Below, piece after piece: positions 51,612 to 63,351 of a stretch of DNA of 64,000 nt. Within the stretch, counting starts at the first letter, position 1; every line of letters starts with the position of its first letter. The translations under genes and the position numbers were made by a program. The DNA lies in NCBI GenBank assembly GCA_038496445.1, contig JALMLS010000131.1, positions 1-64,000 of the forward strand, in the 5' to 3' direction. The notes beneath the pieces are model-generated. The model searched no databases. It saw only the letters and a program-made list of their open reading frames with translations, and had not been told where the DNA came from. The stretch is from Trichosphaerium sp. ATCC 40318. Taxonomy: Eukaryota; Discosea; Flabellinia; Trichosidae.

Positions 51612-52511
51612 AACAGCAAAAAAAATAATAGAGCTGATTTTGTAAAAAAATAAAAACTTAAAGACCTTAAAGTATTACTGTCCGATTTTATGTATTGTAG
51701 TTCCCTTTTCACGGTTCAAGCGCTACTAAAACAATTGCCAAACGTGACACAGCTAAAATTGCAAGTGAGAAAAGAAGGGATTATGAAAACCAAAAAGAAA
51801 GTTAGATATTGCTTTATTTCTTATACATTGGCTCCACTTGCTTTCCTGTTGCATGTCCCTACAGATACTAAATGCTAGTGGAGGGTTTTTTTGCTATTGG
51901 TATATTTATTCTAGTGTACATTGACAACACACGTGGGATACTGTCAGTCCTTTTTTTTGCTGTTAGGTTACTGCGGTTTTTCAAAATAGTTGTTTCCTAG
52001 GTGAAGCAAGGAACCCCATGCGTATTTTATAGTCTGACTCTTCTTTAAAGTTTAACCGTTTTGATAGCCATTTGTGGGAGGCTGGAGATCGCGGAGCCTT
52101 AACCTTTTTGGATTCAAAAACTTCTAAAAAAATACATTTGTAAGAAAAAACTTGGAAAGCAAAATCAATGGTAAACGTAGTGGTGTAAACACTGGGTCTA
52201 CATTAGATATAAAGAACAATAATACTCATAATGTGGAAAAGTGTTTTGAGCGCTGAAGGAACAAATAACTGCGCAACAAAACACTTTTTGTGGAATTTGA
52301 AGGAAATGTAACAAGTGACCTCATAAAAGTGTTCACAGACTCCACCAAGTTATCCCTTTGAAAGAACCGTTTGTTTTGAACATGGCTCAATCAGAAAACC
52401 ATGAGTAGTTTGGTGGAGGCTTACACTAAAGGACTGACACGTGTGGCTTAAATAAAGCAGTTTCCGTTCAGGTGTTTGTGAGTTTTTCTTTAGAAATGAA
52501 CCCGTTTTGTT
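51612..52511. other. Unresolved region with short protein-like stretches
   Basis: About 900 bp. A plus-strand stretch near 51705-51806 reads GSSATKTIAKRDTAKIASEK and continues RRDYENQKES after a possible acceptor; others near 52180-52350 read VNTGSTLDIKNNNTHNVEKC and LFVEFEGNVTSDLIKVFTDS. I cannot join them to a start codon or to one another. CACGTG occurs at about 51941 and 52438. Confidence 0.3.
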
Positions 52512-53754
52512 TCAATGTGATATAGAGAATGATTTCGTCAAAAAAAGGGTTTTCAAACAATCGTATGTTAAAGCTGCAAGCCAAAATAGAATAGTAGTTG
52601 TGGATTTCTTTCTTTCCAGGAAAAAAAAAGTATATGTACCTGATACTTCAAACTCTGCTGGATATATGTTACGCCCAAATATATCATCAGGATCTGTATC
52701 AGCTTGGTTACGAATATTTTCTTCTTGTGGATCAAGAGACCACAGAAATTCTTCAGGACTTTAAAAACAACAAAGTCAGCCAAACGAATTAGTCAAAAAA
52801 ACACAAAAAACAACAAACAGATTTCAACGTAATACAACGCTCAAACGAAAAAAAACAATCGTCACAAACGGATGCCAATGCTAAAAAAGATGTTCCTGTG
52901 GTAGTGGATCACGTGGACGGTTTGGTGTTATAGATCAAGTAAAAAACATGAAAAAACAAAATGCAAGAAACGCACTCTTTGGGTACTTTCTCGCTATCGA
53001 AAGATAGCCTAGGTTGAGAACCTATACTACTTGGAGACACAGAAATATCATAAGTGAACCCCGGACAAGATGTATTACCTACATAGAGACTTAGTAGAGC
53101 TGCGGACGAGGTAGGAATTCAAAAAACTAAAAAGTCTATTTAAACTGCTACAAAAAGTCCTCCAAATCAGAAAGGTTCGCCATTGGATCTTATTCACGTA
53201 TACGATAACGTACCATACTCTGTGAGGTCTTGTTTCTGGTTTTTTAATTTTGAATCGGTTATTTGTTGTTTTGAATTTAAACTTCCTCTAGAGCCCTTTC
53301 GACGCGTCGAGTTTTGCTCTGGAGCATCTTTCACGGTGGCGCGAACTTGGTTTGCTTCCACTTTTGCGTTTTCGACTATTTTCATTGCCTCTGCGTTAGC
53401 TTGCATGACTATACGCCGCGCTTCGGCTGATGCAGCTGCAACGATACTTTCGTACACAGCATTTGTTTTATCGTTAAGAGCTTCTTGTTCTCCTCTCTTT
53501 TGCTCTAGTTTGTATTAATATAACGGTTGAAAGCTAACCCGAGGTTTGCACTTACGTTCTAACAAGCTCATCCTTTGAACTGGCGGTAAAATGTTTTGAA
53601 TTGGAAAGACCGTTATTCACAGTTGAGAACTACAAGCTCCTCTTTATATTGAGAAAAAACAAGTGTAGATCCATCTAGACGTTAAAAAAAAAGATAACAC
53701 TAATTTAGGAATGTGAAAACTCGAAAAAACCAAAATTGTTTGCGAATTCTCCAT
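52512..53754 (-). CDS. Coiled-coil protein of unknown function
   Basis: The clear part is one exon: EQEALNDKTNAVYESIVAAA, SAEARRIVMQANAEAMKIVE, NAKVEANQVRATVKDAPEQ, an Ala/Glu-rich coiled coil, then a basic linker STRRKGSRGSLNSKQQ. A 25-nt intron (donor GTACGT) keeps frame into DPMANLSDLEDFF, followed by SQPRLSFDSEKVPKECVSC, PEEFLWSLDPQEENIRNQAD, TDPDDIFGRNIYPAEFEVSG and a last exon ending KSFSISH at 52512. The first exons (MSLLEQ, or a start near 53754 reading MENSQTIL) are uncertain. No family recognised. Confidence 0.4.
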
Positions 53755-53909
53755 TTTTTTCAGACTTTACTCTCACTCCTCGTACGCTCTTTGCTTGTAC
53801 TATTTACTAGTATTTTCATCACAGAGGTTGGAGCAAACGGCACAAAGTGCAACTACTCGTTTTTTAAACTAAATTGATTGGTTTTATGTACAATGTTGAT
53901 GGTTCTTTT

Positions 53910-55895
53910 TTACACTATCATGTTTTTTACAGACAACAACTTTTCTACAGCCCACATTGTCATATCAGAGTAAAATCTCTCCCAGTAAGTAGCTTTAGAC
54001 CTTGCCGTAGATGTAGCTGCCGCAGGTTTATCAGACAATGAGTGCCACCTTTGAAAAAAAATAAGAAAAAAAACAGGACATACTTAAAATTCACGTACTT
54101 CAAAAGTATAGCTCCATAGAGCCATTTCGTTGATTCAGCACCAACCAAAAGTACTAAACCATCTTCTGGAACTTCGTTCTTCTCTACAATTTCATCCAGG
54201 CATATCAGACAAGAAGCATTTGCAGTATTTCCAACACGATCAAAATTATAATAAATCCTATGACAAAAAACAGTAAATACCAATCTTGTTCATTCACGTT
54301 TAGTACCTCTCTTTCTTAGCTCCCATAGCGACGCCTATTTCTACTAATTTTCCATTCGCTTGATGAGGTACGAGAAGGTCAAAATCATTTGTTTGAAGAT
54401 CATTATCCCTGTAAAAAAACCAAATGAGTAAACAACGAAAAAAAACCAACATTCGTCAAAAGCGTACTTAAGAGTATCTTTAAAAGCTCTAAAGTAGAGA
54501 TCAGGTCCATGTTTTATTACATCACGGAAGTTATGAGCAAAATAATGTTGCTTCTTGTCAATCATCTCTTGATTAGGTGGGTTTACACTACAAACAAAAA
54601 AAGTTAACCCAAAAACCGAAAAACTGGTAAAACAAGAAAAACCGGAAAAAATTTTCTGAGCAAGTGTCACTCTCATTGTGGCATTACATGGCTCTAATAG
54701 TATTTTTATTGTATTTGTAGTACGTACCATCCGCCTCCAGGCATCCAAAATCCTTTTTTCTGACCAACACCAATTGAGTTTAATTTAGTATAAAGTACTT
54801 CTATACCGTATGGTATTTCACCAGCACCATTTACATCAAAACCTCGTAGTATCATACATCCGCAACCATCACCTTAAACGTAAAATTAATAAAACCAGAA
54901 ATAACAGCGCCTAGAGCTTTACATACCCATCATTAAAGCGTTTACTTTAGCGGCTTTAGGAATATCACCTCCGCCAAGATCTAACTCAGCGAAAACGGAT
55001 CCAACATCGCACCCAACAACACATACAGTCTTGTGTGTTCCTGCTTTTAAGTATTGGACAGCTAAAAACAGTTTTCGTGAGAATAAAGTTCCGAACAATA
55101 AAAAATAAAAAATCGACTGAGAAAAAAAGGCAAAGATTTCTATTTTTACCTGCAGCTGTTGCTTGAAACGCTCCGCAACACGCGGACCTCACATCCATCG
55201 TTGCACATTCTCCCATACCAAGTTTTTCTTGTACTATTGCAGCTTGCCCAGGGACGAGAACTAAAGAATCAGCAAACAGTAAAGTGTATTTTAACAAGCA
55301 AAAATGATAAGGTTTTCGGCGTTTAGGCGGTACTATGCCGAAAACTAATCGAAGAAAGCGTTAAAATAGCGTTTTTGTAAATTATACGACAAGTTTGATG
55401 CATTTAGGAGACGTACAGTCCGGTGTGCAAGTAGCTGTTATTAACATGTCTATCTCGCTTTTTTTAATTCCCTGAGAGTCTAGTGCGCGCTCTATGGCCC
55501 TATAGAGAATGTTAAAGGACTTTGACAAAAATGTAGTAGTGAAAACAGTGTTGTGAAGTAAAAGTACTTACATTTTGCATAAATCAGAGTTTAATTGTCC
55601 CTCCGTTGCTTTCTAGAGTTACAGTATTAAGAGTGTTTCTCCACGTTCACAGCCGTACCTGGCCATCAGATAGCGGAAGATGCCTTACAATGTGTCGTGT
55701 TTTAATGCCTAATAATGACGCAAGTTACAAAAAAGCGCAAAGTGATCAAAAGTTCTCAAACTGCGTACCTAGCTTTTTGTCTATCCACTCTAGGTCTATG
55801 TCTTTGATACCGCACTCGTTTAAGACAACAGTGTTGTCAACTACTGTAGGCGGCATGTAACGGCCTGTAGCTATGATTCTCACTTCTCTTATCAT
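53910..55895 (-). CDS. FabH-like 3-oxoacyl-ACP synthase III / thiolase-fold condensing enzyme
   Basis: Starts MIREVRIIATGRYMPPTVVD at 55895. Motifs in order: GIKDIDLEWIDKKLG with GIKTRHIV (FabH-type G-I--R), AIERALDSQGIKKSEIDMLI, TATCTPDC, a catalytic-cysteine block MDVRSACCGAFQATA, KTVCVVGCDVGSVFAELDLG, MMGDGCGCMILRG, the catalytic histidine in DLLVPHQANGKLVEIGVAMG, and the asparagine in FDRVGNTANAS, then LVGAESTKWLYGAI. The Cys-His-Asn triad is that of KAS III, which condenses acyl-CoA with malonyl-ACP; the same fold is used by OleA- and polyketide-type enzymes. About eight introns show the gene is resident in this genome. The last exon is basic and ends VKNMIV. Confidence 0.85.
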
Positions 55896-56268
55896 GTTTA
55901 TGTAATATGTAGACTTGCAGACGCTTATCTGAGTGCGCTATTGCTATAATTGTGCTTAAGACAAGAACGTCAAAAACTACCTTAGCACGTCAAAAAAAAT
56001 GGAATTTCTAATATCTTGATAGTTGTCATGGTACGCCCACGTGCTATGTGTATTACCAAACTAAGCCTTTATTAGAACCTAACAAACGGAGAACTTTGGA
56101 TTGGGTGTCATTACTCAACTTTTCGCTAGTACGTGATCAAACGCTTGTTTGGTGCTCTGTGAATGTTTTCTCTATTTTTCACGTAGCCTTAAAACGCGTA
56201 AAATAGCTAAATACGTCCGTTTTTTCCTGAAAGATGAACGTTGACTTGGGAAATGAAAGGAAGCAACC

Positions 56269-58564
56269 ATGAACGCCCTCATTCGGCCGCACGTACGTGT
56301 TACAAGCGTATCCTAAATATAAACCCTAACTCTACCAAAAAACGATTCACACACAGACTTCCCAACTCATACCCTGTACCTCCTGATCTATTTTTTAGGA
56401 CATAACGTATCAGAATGAGTGTAGTATTACATTAAAAGACAAAAAAACGATAGACAAAGCTACAGTCATTGTAACGCCTACAAAACTATTTGTATTACCA
56501 CAAGGTAGTAAGGTAAAGTCTAGTTCTACACTCCGTTGTAGTTAGTTTGTTTTTCAGACAATGTTACAGTCCTATTAGAACGATAACTGTTCAACTCACA
56601 TGTTCACAAATAGGCTCCTTTGCGAGTGTTGGAGTTAAAACAATGCCGTGTTGCTAGAAAAAAAGTTGACAATACTGTTGTTGTAATCAATGGCGCAAAT
56701 GGCTTTAGTGCATACACACAGAAACCAGTACGAAGCAATTTGGATCAAAAGATCCAAAAATGGATGTTCGAACAAAAAATTTCGTTTTGTAGCTTACTTT
56801 TTTTGAAGGCTCACCTTATTGACTTGTTTCGTGTGTTACGTACAGTGATATGGGGATGTAAGGTAGTTGATTCTGCAAGCGCTGAGACAAAACAGGTAAC
56901 TGTCGTTTGCTTATACGTGTAACACGTCATCAATAGTAATAGTTGCGTTTTTAGGCGCTTTGCGAGGTAAAGAGCAAACTGTCAGAAAATGTGCCTTGGA
57001 AGCCGTTAAAAGTTTTACGCTTTCTAGAAGAGAACGATATGTGCGTCACTAAGGTGATAAGCATGTATGAAGCACACTGTGTATCCTTTTTGTCACCAGC
57101 TATCTATTTGCTTTCAAACGTTGAGTTGCTCCTTGTTTTGTCGTATTTCGCATATATTCCTTGACTGTGTAGCGTTGGGTGCTACAATTTAATTTGAAGG
57201 GGCTTACAATCGCGGTAGTGCGTGAAACACTACGACGAAACGAGGTAGGAGCTTTCTGACGCTAAACTATTAACGCGTAATGAGGTTTTCATACCTGGCA
57301 CACATGACAACGAGGGACGCCCAATTATTGTGTTTAACGCAGCAAATCACGAACCTAACAAGATATCGTTGCTGACAACCCTACGGTACATAAAACCAAA
57401 TAATTCTTCTCCTTACAATACGCTAGACTTGTTGTATACTGCATACAAGTAGCAGAGCGCGAATTATTTGGCGCATCATCAAAAGGCAAAGTCAACGATA
57501 GTATTTTCATCATTGAAGATTTACGTGGTTTCTCACGTTCAAATGCCGACCCAAGACAAGCAAAGTTTCTCTTGGAGCTCAAACAGGTACATTACAACTT
57601 TAGACAAGCGCTGCAAAAAAAAAAAAGTTTAAGTTCACACGTGTTTGCTAGAGCCATTATCCTGGCATCGTTGGTAAATTTTGTGCTGTAAATGCACCGT
57701 TTTATTATAGACTTGTTTGGAATGTTGCAAAGCCATGGATAAGCCCAATGCTTGTAGATAAGGTCTGTAGAATATTACTGTCTATATTATCTCATTTTTT
57801 TCTAGATTTCAATTTCAAGTGACACAAAGTCACTCAAACGTTATATTGAACTAGATCAACTACCGAAAAGTGTAGGAGGTACTGTTGAATTTGATATGGG
57901 CGAATGGATAAAGACACGAAGTGTTGTAGAAGGCGTTTCAGAAGATACAGATTCATCTTCACATGATATTGATGCGAATTTACTAGCTCAAATAAGTGAC
58001 ATGGTTAGGCCTCATTCTTCCTCCTGCTCTTAAACTAACTGCTTTTCTATATAGCCAGCAAACACTGTAAAAGAAGATGCTATATTATCCGGATGGCTTG
58101 ATAAGCAAGGTGGTTTTGTTAAGCTATACAATAGGAGATATTGTGCTTTAAAAGGAGATGTTTTGTTTGTTTTCGCTAAACCTAATGTACGGATTTCAAC
58201 AATTCTATTATACTTCTCAAGTATTAAACACTAATTGGATATGTAGAGTAATAGGCCTTCTGGTATTGTTCCTTTAAGTGGCGCAACACTATTAGATCAT
58301 AAATCATCCTCAGAGTTTAAGATTGTCACCGTTTATGGAAAACAAACAGCATATATTTGTGATAGTAAAGCATGTGCAGCAAAATGGAAACAAGAGATTC
58401 GAAAGATCATTGAAGGATCTTCAGTGACTACTCCATATAAACCTAAACATAAAAAACGTAGAAAGAATAGAAGATACAGTATGTTTGGAGCACCAGAAGA
58501 AGTACCCGTATTATCATGGACACGTGAAATACCAGAAGAACGTAAACTAACACAAACTATGTAA
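56269..58564 (+). CDS. SEC14 (CRAL-TRIO) - PH domain lipid-transfer-type protein
   Basis: Starts MNALIRPH, spliced at GTACGT to DITYQNECSITLKDKKTIDK. A beta-rich N-terminal part follows (APLRVLELKQCRVARKKVDN, VVVINGANGFSAYTQ), possibly GLUE- or PH-like. Next is the CRAL-TRIO N segment (VPWKPLKVLRFLEEND) and the SEC14 core (GRPIIVFNAANHEPN; SIFIIEDLRGFSR; HYPGIVGKFCAVNAPFYYRL; VWNVAKPWISPMLVDKISIS; LPKSVGGTVEFDMGEWI). The C-terminal PH domain reads AILSGWLDKQGGFVKLYNRR, YCALKGDVLFVFAKP, IVPLSGATLLD and ends in an invariant-Trp-type helix (KACAAKWKQEIRKIIEG). A basic tail ends KLTQTM. Such proteins move or sense phosphoinositides at membranes. About ten introns. Confidence 0.82.
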
Positions 58565-58762
58565 TTAAAGCACATTAACATACTTATCCAATCGGCTAAG
58601 GAATACCTTGATCTCAAACTATTTACCTAAGCCTTGAAACTGATTTATAAATCAAGTCTTTGTTCCAATAGCATACTAAAATATTTAACCCATACTACAT
58701 AACATAGCAAATTTGACACAAAATACTACTGAAGATAGATTTTTTTTATGGATTTATTTATC

Positions 58763-60619
58763 TCACTTGAGAAGAGCTTGCTTCGATTTTTCGAAGTTAA
58801 CACTTCCCAAACCTGTTACAGGATCCCAACCACTTGTAGCATTAAACCCATAAGGACAGCAAGTAAACTGTTGCTGCCTACCATAAACTCCTGTACAATG
58901 GTTGTCTCCAACGGTCATATCATTGAACGCTTCAGGTGTCGATTCAGCGATAGCATAGAGCGCTTTGTTTACTGGTCCGAGTACCGGTAAACCTGCTTTA
59001 ATTCTTGCATCTTGTATAATAGCGATCATACCAGCGAAGAGAGGTGCTGATGCAGAGGTTCCACCATTTGGAAGAAATATTCCATTAGTTATTGTATTAA
59101 TGTTATTTGCTACCAGCGCAATGTCAGGGTATGCTCTTTTGTTAGAATTATATGTGCTTGATGGAGGTAATGTATCTACCATATTCTTGAGGTATGTAGA
59201 AACCAGGTTGATCATACCTATTAAAACAAACAATAAGAAAAAGACAAGAAACTCATTCCAAAAACAACTGTTCAGAAAATCGCTTGACGTGCTTCAAGTT
59301 TGTTGTAAAAAAGTTGATAAAGCGAGCTAATGTAATAAGCGTTTACCGTACCAAATAGAAAATCCTCCTCCAGAAGTCGTAGTGGCTTTATAGTTTTCAA
59401 CATTTGTTTGACATGTGCGCTCTTTTAAACCATATTCCGGTCCAAATGTTCCTCCTACTGTGGTCACCCATGGTGATCCAGCAGGATACTGAGGTGCTAA
59501 ACCACAAGCTGATGGATTACCCCGAGCTTCTCTATAGTTAACACCGTCATCTCCAGAAGACGTTACAAAAGTGAATCCTCTAACTGATAACTTGGCAAAC
59601 TCTTGATCTAAACGTTGAGCCAACGATGAAGTTAAATGAGATTCCTGAGGTCCCCATGATATAGAATGAATCAGGGGAGGATCTTCAGCTTCTCCAAGTG
59701 ATAGTAGCCAAGCAAGAACGGGATTACCAACAGGTGAGATAACGTTTGTTGTCCAGTATGTAAAGTTCACCATAGGTGCCATGCCAAGCACCATTTCGAC
59801 GTCAAGAACCGGTTCAGCGCATGCATAGTTAGGACAACCAAAAGTGACGTTATCACCACGGAATTGCGTTACTGGACTTATAGGTAAACCGCTATATTGT
59901 TGAAAAGTTGCCAAGTCAGGTGGGTTGTAATATTCATAAGGAGCTTCGACTTCAAATACAGAAATATTGCTGCTTAACATGTCTGTTGATGATGACTTAT
60001 CAACGTTATAAAGCTTCTTTATGGAATCCATGGACAAGTAAGGACCTGCTGGGAAGCCATCGTTTGTGTATGCAAGGACAGAAAGTTTTTCTTTAAAAAC
60101 TGGGAAATCTGAGACGCCTCCAACCCAGTCCACGTGGTTTCGAAGTTTGTCTGGTATGGAATGTCTGTTACATCTTTGTAAGTGAATTGTCGAACTCGAT
60201 TCGCTTGGTGTACATTCGTAATGGAAGCATGTTGTTTCGAAGAGCGTTTCAACTGTTTTCAATGGTAGCGTTGCTGATATCCATAGTTGATCTGTACTTA
60301 TAGCGTCTATTGTTGCTCCTACCTTTTGTAGGTACGATACAGTTATTTTTGAGCCAATTGTGTTCTTTGTGGCCTCTAGGACTTGCTCCTTTGTCCAGTA
60401 TGACCCATACAATGAAGACTTTGGGTCTGAAACCACTTTCAACGAATCGTATATTTTTGCTACATCTTGTCCGTTTTTGACGCCTACAACTATCTTATGT
60501 GGTATGTTTTGAGCGCTTGAGAGAGTTTGAGAAGTACAGAATGATGGTACAAACGATTTTGTTTGTACAAGCGTTAACAGCAGCACAAATAAGATTAAAA
60601 TAAGGCACTTGTGTACCAT
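58763..60619 (-). CDS. Sedolisin (S53) family serine-carboxyl protease, secreted
   Basis: I use the ATG at 60619 (MVHKCLILILFVLLLTLVQT), which gives a signal peptide; an ATG at 60667 adds 16 residues before it. A pro-kumamolisin activation domain (YGSYWTKEQVLEATKNTIGS; HCNRHSIPDKLR-type end) precedes the catalytic domain. The Glu and Asp of the triad lie in CAEPVLDVEMVLGM (E-x-x-x-D), the oxyanion region in FTFVTSSGDDGVNY, and the nucleophile in GGTSASAPLFAGMIAI. The calcium site is WDPVTGLGSVNF near the end. A single intron of about 120 nt. Active at acidic pH in known relatives such as tripeptidyl peptidases; extracellular or lysosomal. Confidence 0.92.
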
Positions 60620-60724
60620 GAGCTTATTGACGTTTCGTTGTTGTGGTACTTTAAGTTTAAAGGCCAAATGAACTTAGCTTAACGTTGGCAACGAAAATCG
60701 ATAAAGAAAAGTGGATCATCGATA

Positions 60725-60998
60725 GAGGTGGTCCCGGCTAAGAAAGTCAGCAACAAAATCTGTATCGGCTAAACCAAAAATGAGCGATTTTATTGATGTT
60801 GTATCATGGCACCACAGGCTTTTTTTTTACATTTTAGATGCTCTCAATGGCTTTGAATTCGTAAGTGTTCGATACATAGGTTCAAAGCCTAGTATTAGGC
60901 AAAAAACATGCAAAAAATGGTGACTTTTCCCTTATTTTTCGTAGCCGGTGAAAGCCGGTCCAAAACTTAAAAGGCTGTAGCCGTTTAGCGACCACCTC
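60725..60998. mobile_element. Possible small inverted-repeat element with TA ends
   Basis: GAGGTGGTC at 60725-60733 and GACCACCTC at 60990-60998 are inverted copies, each flanked by TA. Inward, CCGGCTAA and TTAGCG are partly complementary, and there are inner GC-rich pairs (CCGGTGAAAGCCGG). About 274 bp, no coding capacity. The short repeat makes this much weaker than the element at 43048. Confidence 0.45.
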
Positions 60999-61259
60999 TA
61001 ATCATCAAACAGCAAAAATAATTACATTGTACAGTTTTTATGGAATGATATTACTCTAAAATGTGAATATCTCCTAGCTAGGTAACTTTGTTCGTCATGT
61101 ATCACACCCATTCTTGAGGCAAATAATTGTGCAACGTGGCAGAATAAAGTTGATAAGCGGAGCCATTTGACAATTAAAAAGGTTGTAAGAGCCAAGGCGT
61201 TATTAAATACTCACTAAGGAAATTATCTTTATTGCATTAGTATGTCTTTTACAAGGTGT
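60999..61259. other. Intergenic, nothing assigned
   Basis: About 260 bp between the inverted-repeat element and the Thr/Pro-rich gene. No open frame or RNA gene seen. Confidence 0.4.
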
Positions 61260-62289
61260 TTACAAATTAAGACAACACAAAAATACCAACAAGTTGAACA
61301 CTAAACAACAAATAGAATTTAACGTATTTGATGAGGAGGGTATACATGCACCTGTTGGCATCACGGTTGTTGGTTGTACTGTTGTTAGTGATATTGGAGT
61401 TGTTGGAGCAGGAGTTGTTGGTGCTAGTGTAGTTGGAGGTAGCATTGGAGATTGCGTTGTTGGAGATAGTGTTGTAGGTAGTAATGTTGTAGGAGGCAGT
61501 GTTGTAGGTGGTAATGTTGTTGGAGGTAGCGTTGTTGGAGGGGCCGTTGTTGGAGGGAGTGTTGTAGGAGGAGGTAATGTTGTAGGTGGTAATGTTGTAG
61601 GAGGCAGTGTTGTAGGTGGTAATGTTGTTGGCACCAGCGTTGCTATCTGATAAGTTACAGAATTCACACGTGCGTTTGATCCCGACATTGCCCCAAGTGA
61701 AAAACTGCAATACGAAAGAGTTAATATAAATTAGAAGAGATTGTGTTACTCGAACATACCCGAACGACGTTGAATTGAAAACGGCATTAAACGGAACGAA
61801 TGTAAAATTGTTTGCAAGTAGTGTAATTCCTGAAAGAAACGTTAGTTAAACAAGCTCTAAATATAGGATGTTTGGCTAGATACCTCCTATAACTGGTTGA
61901 TCCATCACACACTCCAGTATAAGATTTGACGTTGGGTTACCTGAGCTGACTTCAATGATGTATGTTAGGGAATTTGTGTTAATATCAATTGTGTGTTGTA
62001 TTCCAGAAATTGAAATTGGTGCTCGATACTCTACAGCTGTATCATTAACGATAAAGCCGGGGTTGTTTGGTTCAGCAGAATTAGCAGCCAAAAAGTCAGC
62101 GAAGGTCGGAACGCGCATTGTACATCTTCCCGAATCGCCTACGCCTATGTGGATAGGTTAATGAATAGTTACCAAAACAGTGCAGCTCTTTGCTTGTTGT
62201 TGCGCCAAACAGCTTCTCTAGAGAAGCTACGTACTTAGAGCAAGCGTCAGTGCGAATAGAGTACATAAACATAGAAGTGCTTTAATCAT
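61260..62289 (-). CDS. Secreted Thr/Pro-rich surface protein, probably GPI-anchored
   Basis: Starts MIKALLCLCTLFALTLALS (signal peptide) and is spliced at GTACGT to GDSGRCTMRVPTFADFLAAN. A beta-type ectodomain follows (GFIVNDTAVEYRAPISISGI, IDINTNSLTYIIEVSSGNPT, NLILECVMDQPVIGG, NNFTFVPFNAVFNSTSFG), then a stalk of about fifteen TTLPP/TTLAP units (61385-61640). It ends with SSSNTLNSICCLVFNLLVFL and a few residues more, a C-terminal hydrophobic tail as in GPI-anchor signals. Four exons. The stalk would be heavily O-glycosylated. It is likely a cell-surface protein; the ectodomain family is not recognised. Confidence 0.7.
61385..61640. repeat. Coding minisatellite (TTLPP units)
   Basis: Tandem 15-bp units encoding Thr-Thr-Leu-Pro-Pro and variants on the minus strand. 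The same DNA stays open in other frames on both strands (for example VVGGNVVGGSVVGG on plus), which are shadows. Confidence 0.85.
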
Positions 62290-63351
62290 TGTGAGAAAAT
62301 GATAACAATAGTAAAAATAGTATCAACCAAAAAAAAAGTGTAAAAATAACTAGCTACTGTTGCGGAGAAAATTAATTCCATGTTGTATGTCCATTTCCCG
62401 ACCTTGCAAAAACCTTTGGACTTGTACTTCTCGTAATATAATTTATTTTTGGCTCATAATTTTAAATAAAATATATTTTCACACGAAAGTAAAGAATTCT
62501 GATTTGTCCTATTTTTGGCAACTGGTTTTTTTTTCAATTGTAAAGTTTAATAACACGCTTGTGACTCCTGTGTCCACTGTCAAATATTCGTGCTCTTAAT
62601 AATAGTCTATTATAGAAGTCAAAATGTGCCCAACTTAGAACAGTACTCTGATGGCTACTTGGCGGCATTGAGGGACCGCTTCAATAAAGTATAAGTAGTC
62701 TATTGTAGAAGTCAAATTGACGTAAGAACCATTTTGTAACTTGGTTCCTAAATTTAGCGATTGTTTGCATTTGTTTGCATTGTTCGAAAACTATGTGAGT
62801 GTAGGACAACGAATGCCAGCAAGGTACGGGCTCGGTTCGCTTTCGGGAACGCCTGTGGCTTTAAAAAAATGCAAACTAAATTTAGTGTCCGACAAACGGT
62901 TTGCCTTACTTACGCTATAAACGCCGAAAAAAACTTCGTGTGGCAGTAAGAGCACAGAAAACTAAAAAGTTTTTATTTCCCCGACAAGTTACATGTTGAA
63001 CTAGTAAATCTTATTTGGTGCAAAATCTGTTCAACAGAGAATGATCGCATTATCATATTAGTCTATACTACATTCTCAAGAGGGAGGGAGCATATGGCAA
63101 GCAATAATGGGTTTTACCAATTTTACCAAAAAGTCACACCGAAACGTTCCCAAAACTGAACCGAAAATGATCCGAAACAATAATGTAGCATACATAATCC
63201 CACGGCTTTGTAACATGTTTTAAAACATTCTGCCAAAACTAAAAATGGCACATGACAGACGATGAAGTTTAATAGAGGAACTTTTAGCAAATTTTTTTCA
63301 CTAGTTTACTCCTCATTTGTTTCTTGTTGTAGTACGTTTTTAGTTCACAAG
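62290..63351. other. Intergenic, about 1 kb
   Basis: No sustained coding frame. It holds a direct repeat (62603-62625 and 62696-62718, TAGTCTATTRTAGAAGTCAA) about 70 bp apart. A palindromic CTAAATTTAG occurs near 62750 and again near 62880, with ATGCAAA/TTTGCAT beside them in opposite orientation, possibly a degraded small foldback element. Confidence 0.4.

Noticed and set aside
60879-60889. GGTTCAAAGCC resembling a tRNA B box
   Set aside because: No A box or cloverleaf arms around it, and it lies within a possible inverted-repeat element.
61294-61650. Plus-strand Val/Gly-rich open frame of 118 codons
   Set aside because: Antisense shadow of the TTLPP minisatellite; the minus-strand frame has signal peptide, ectodomain and anchor.
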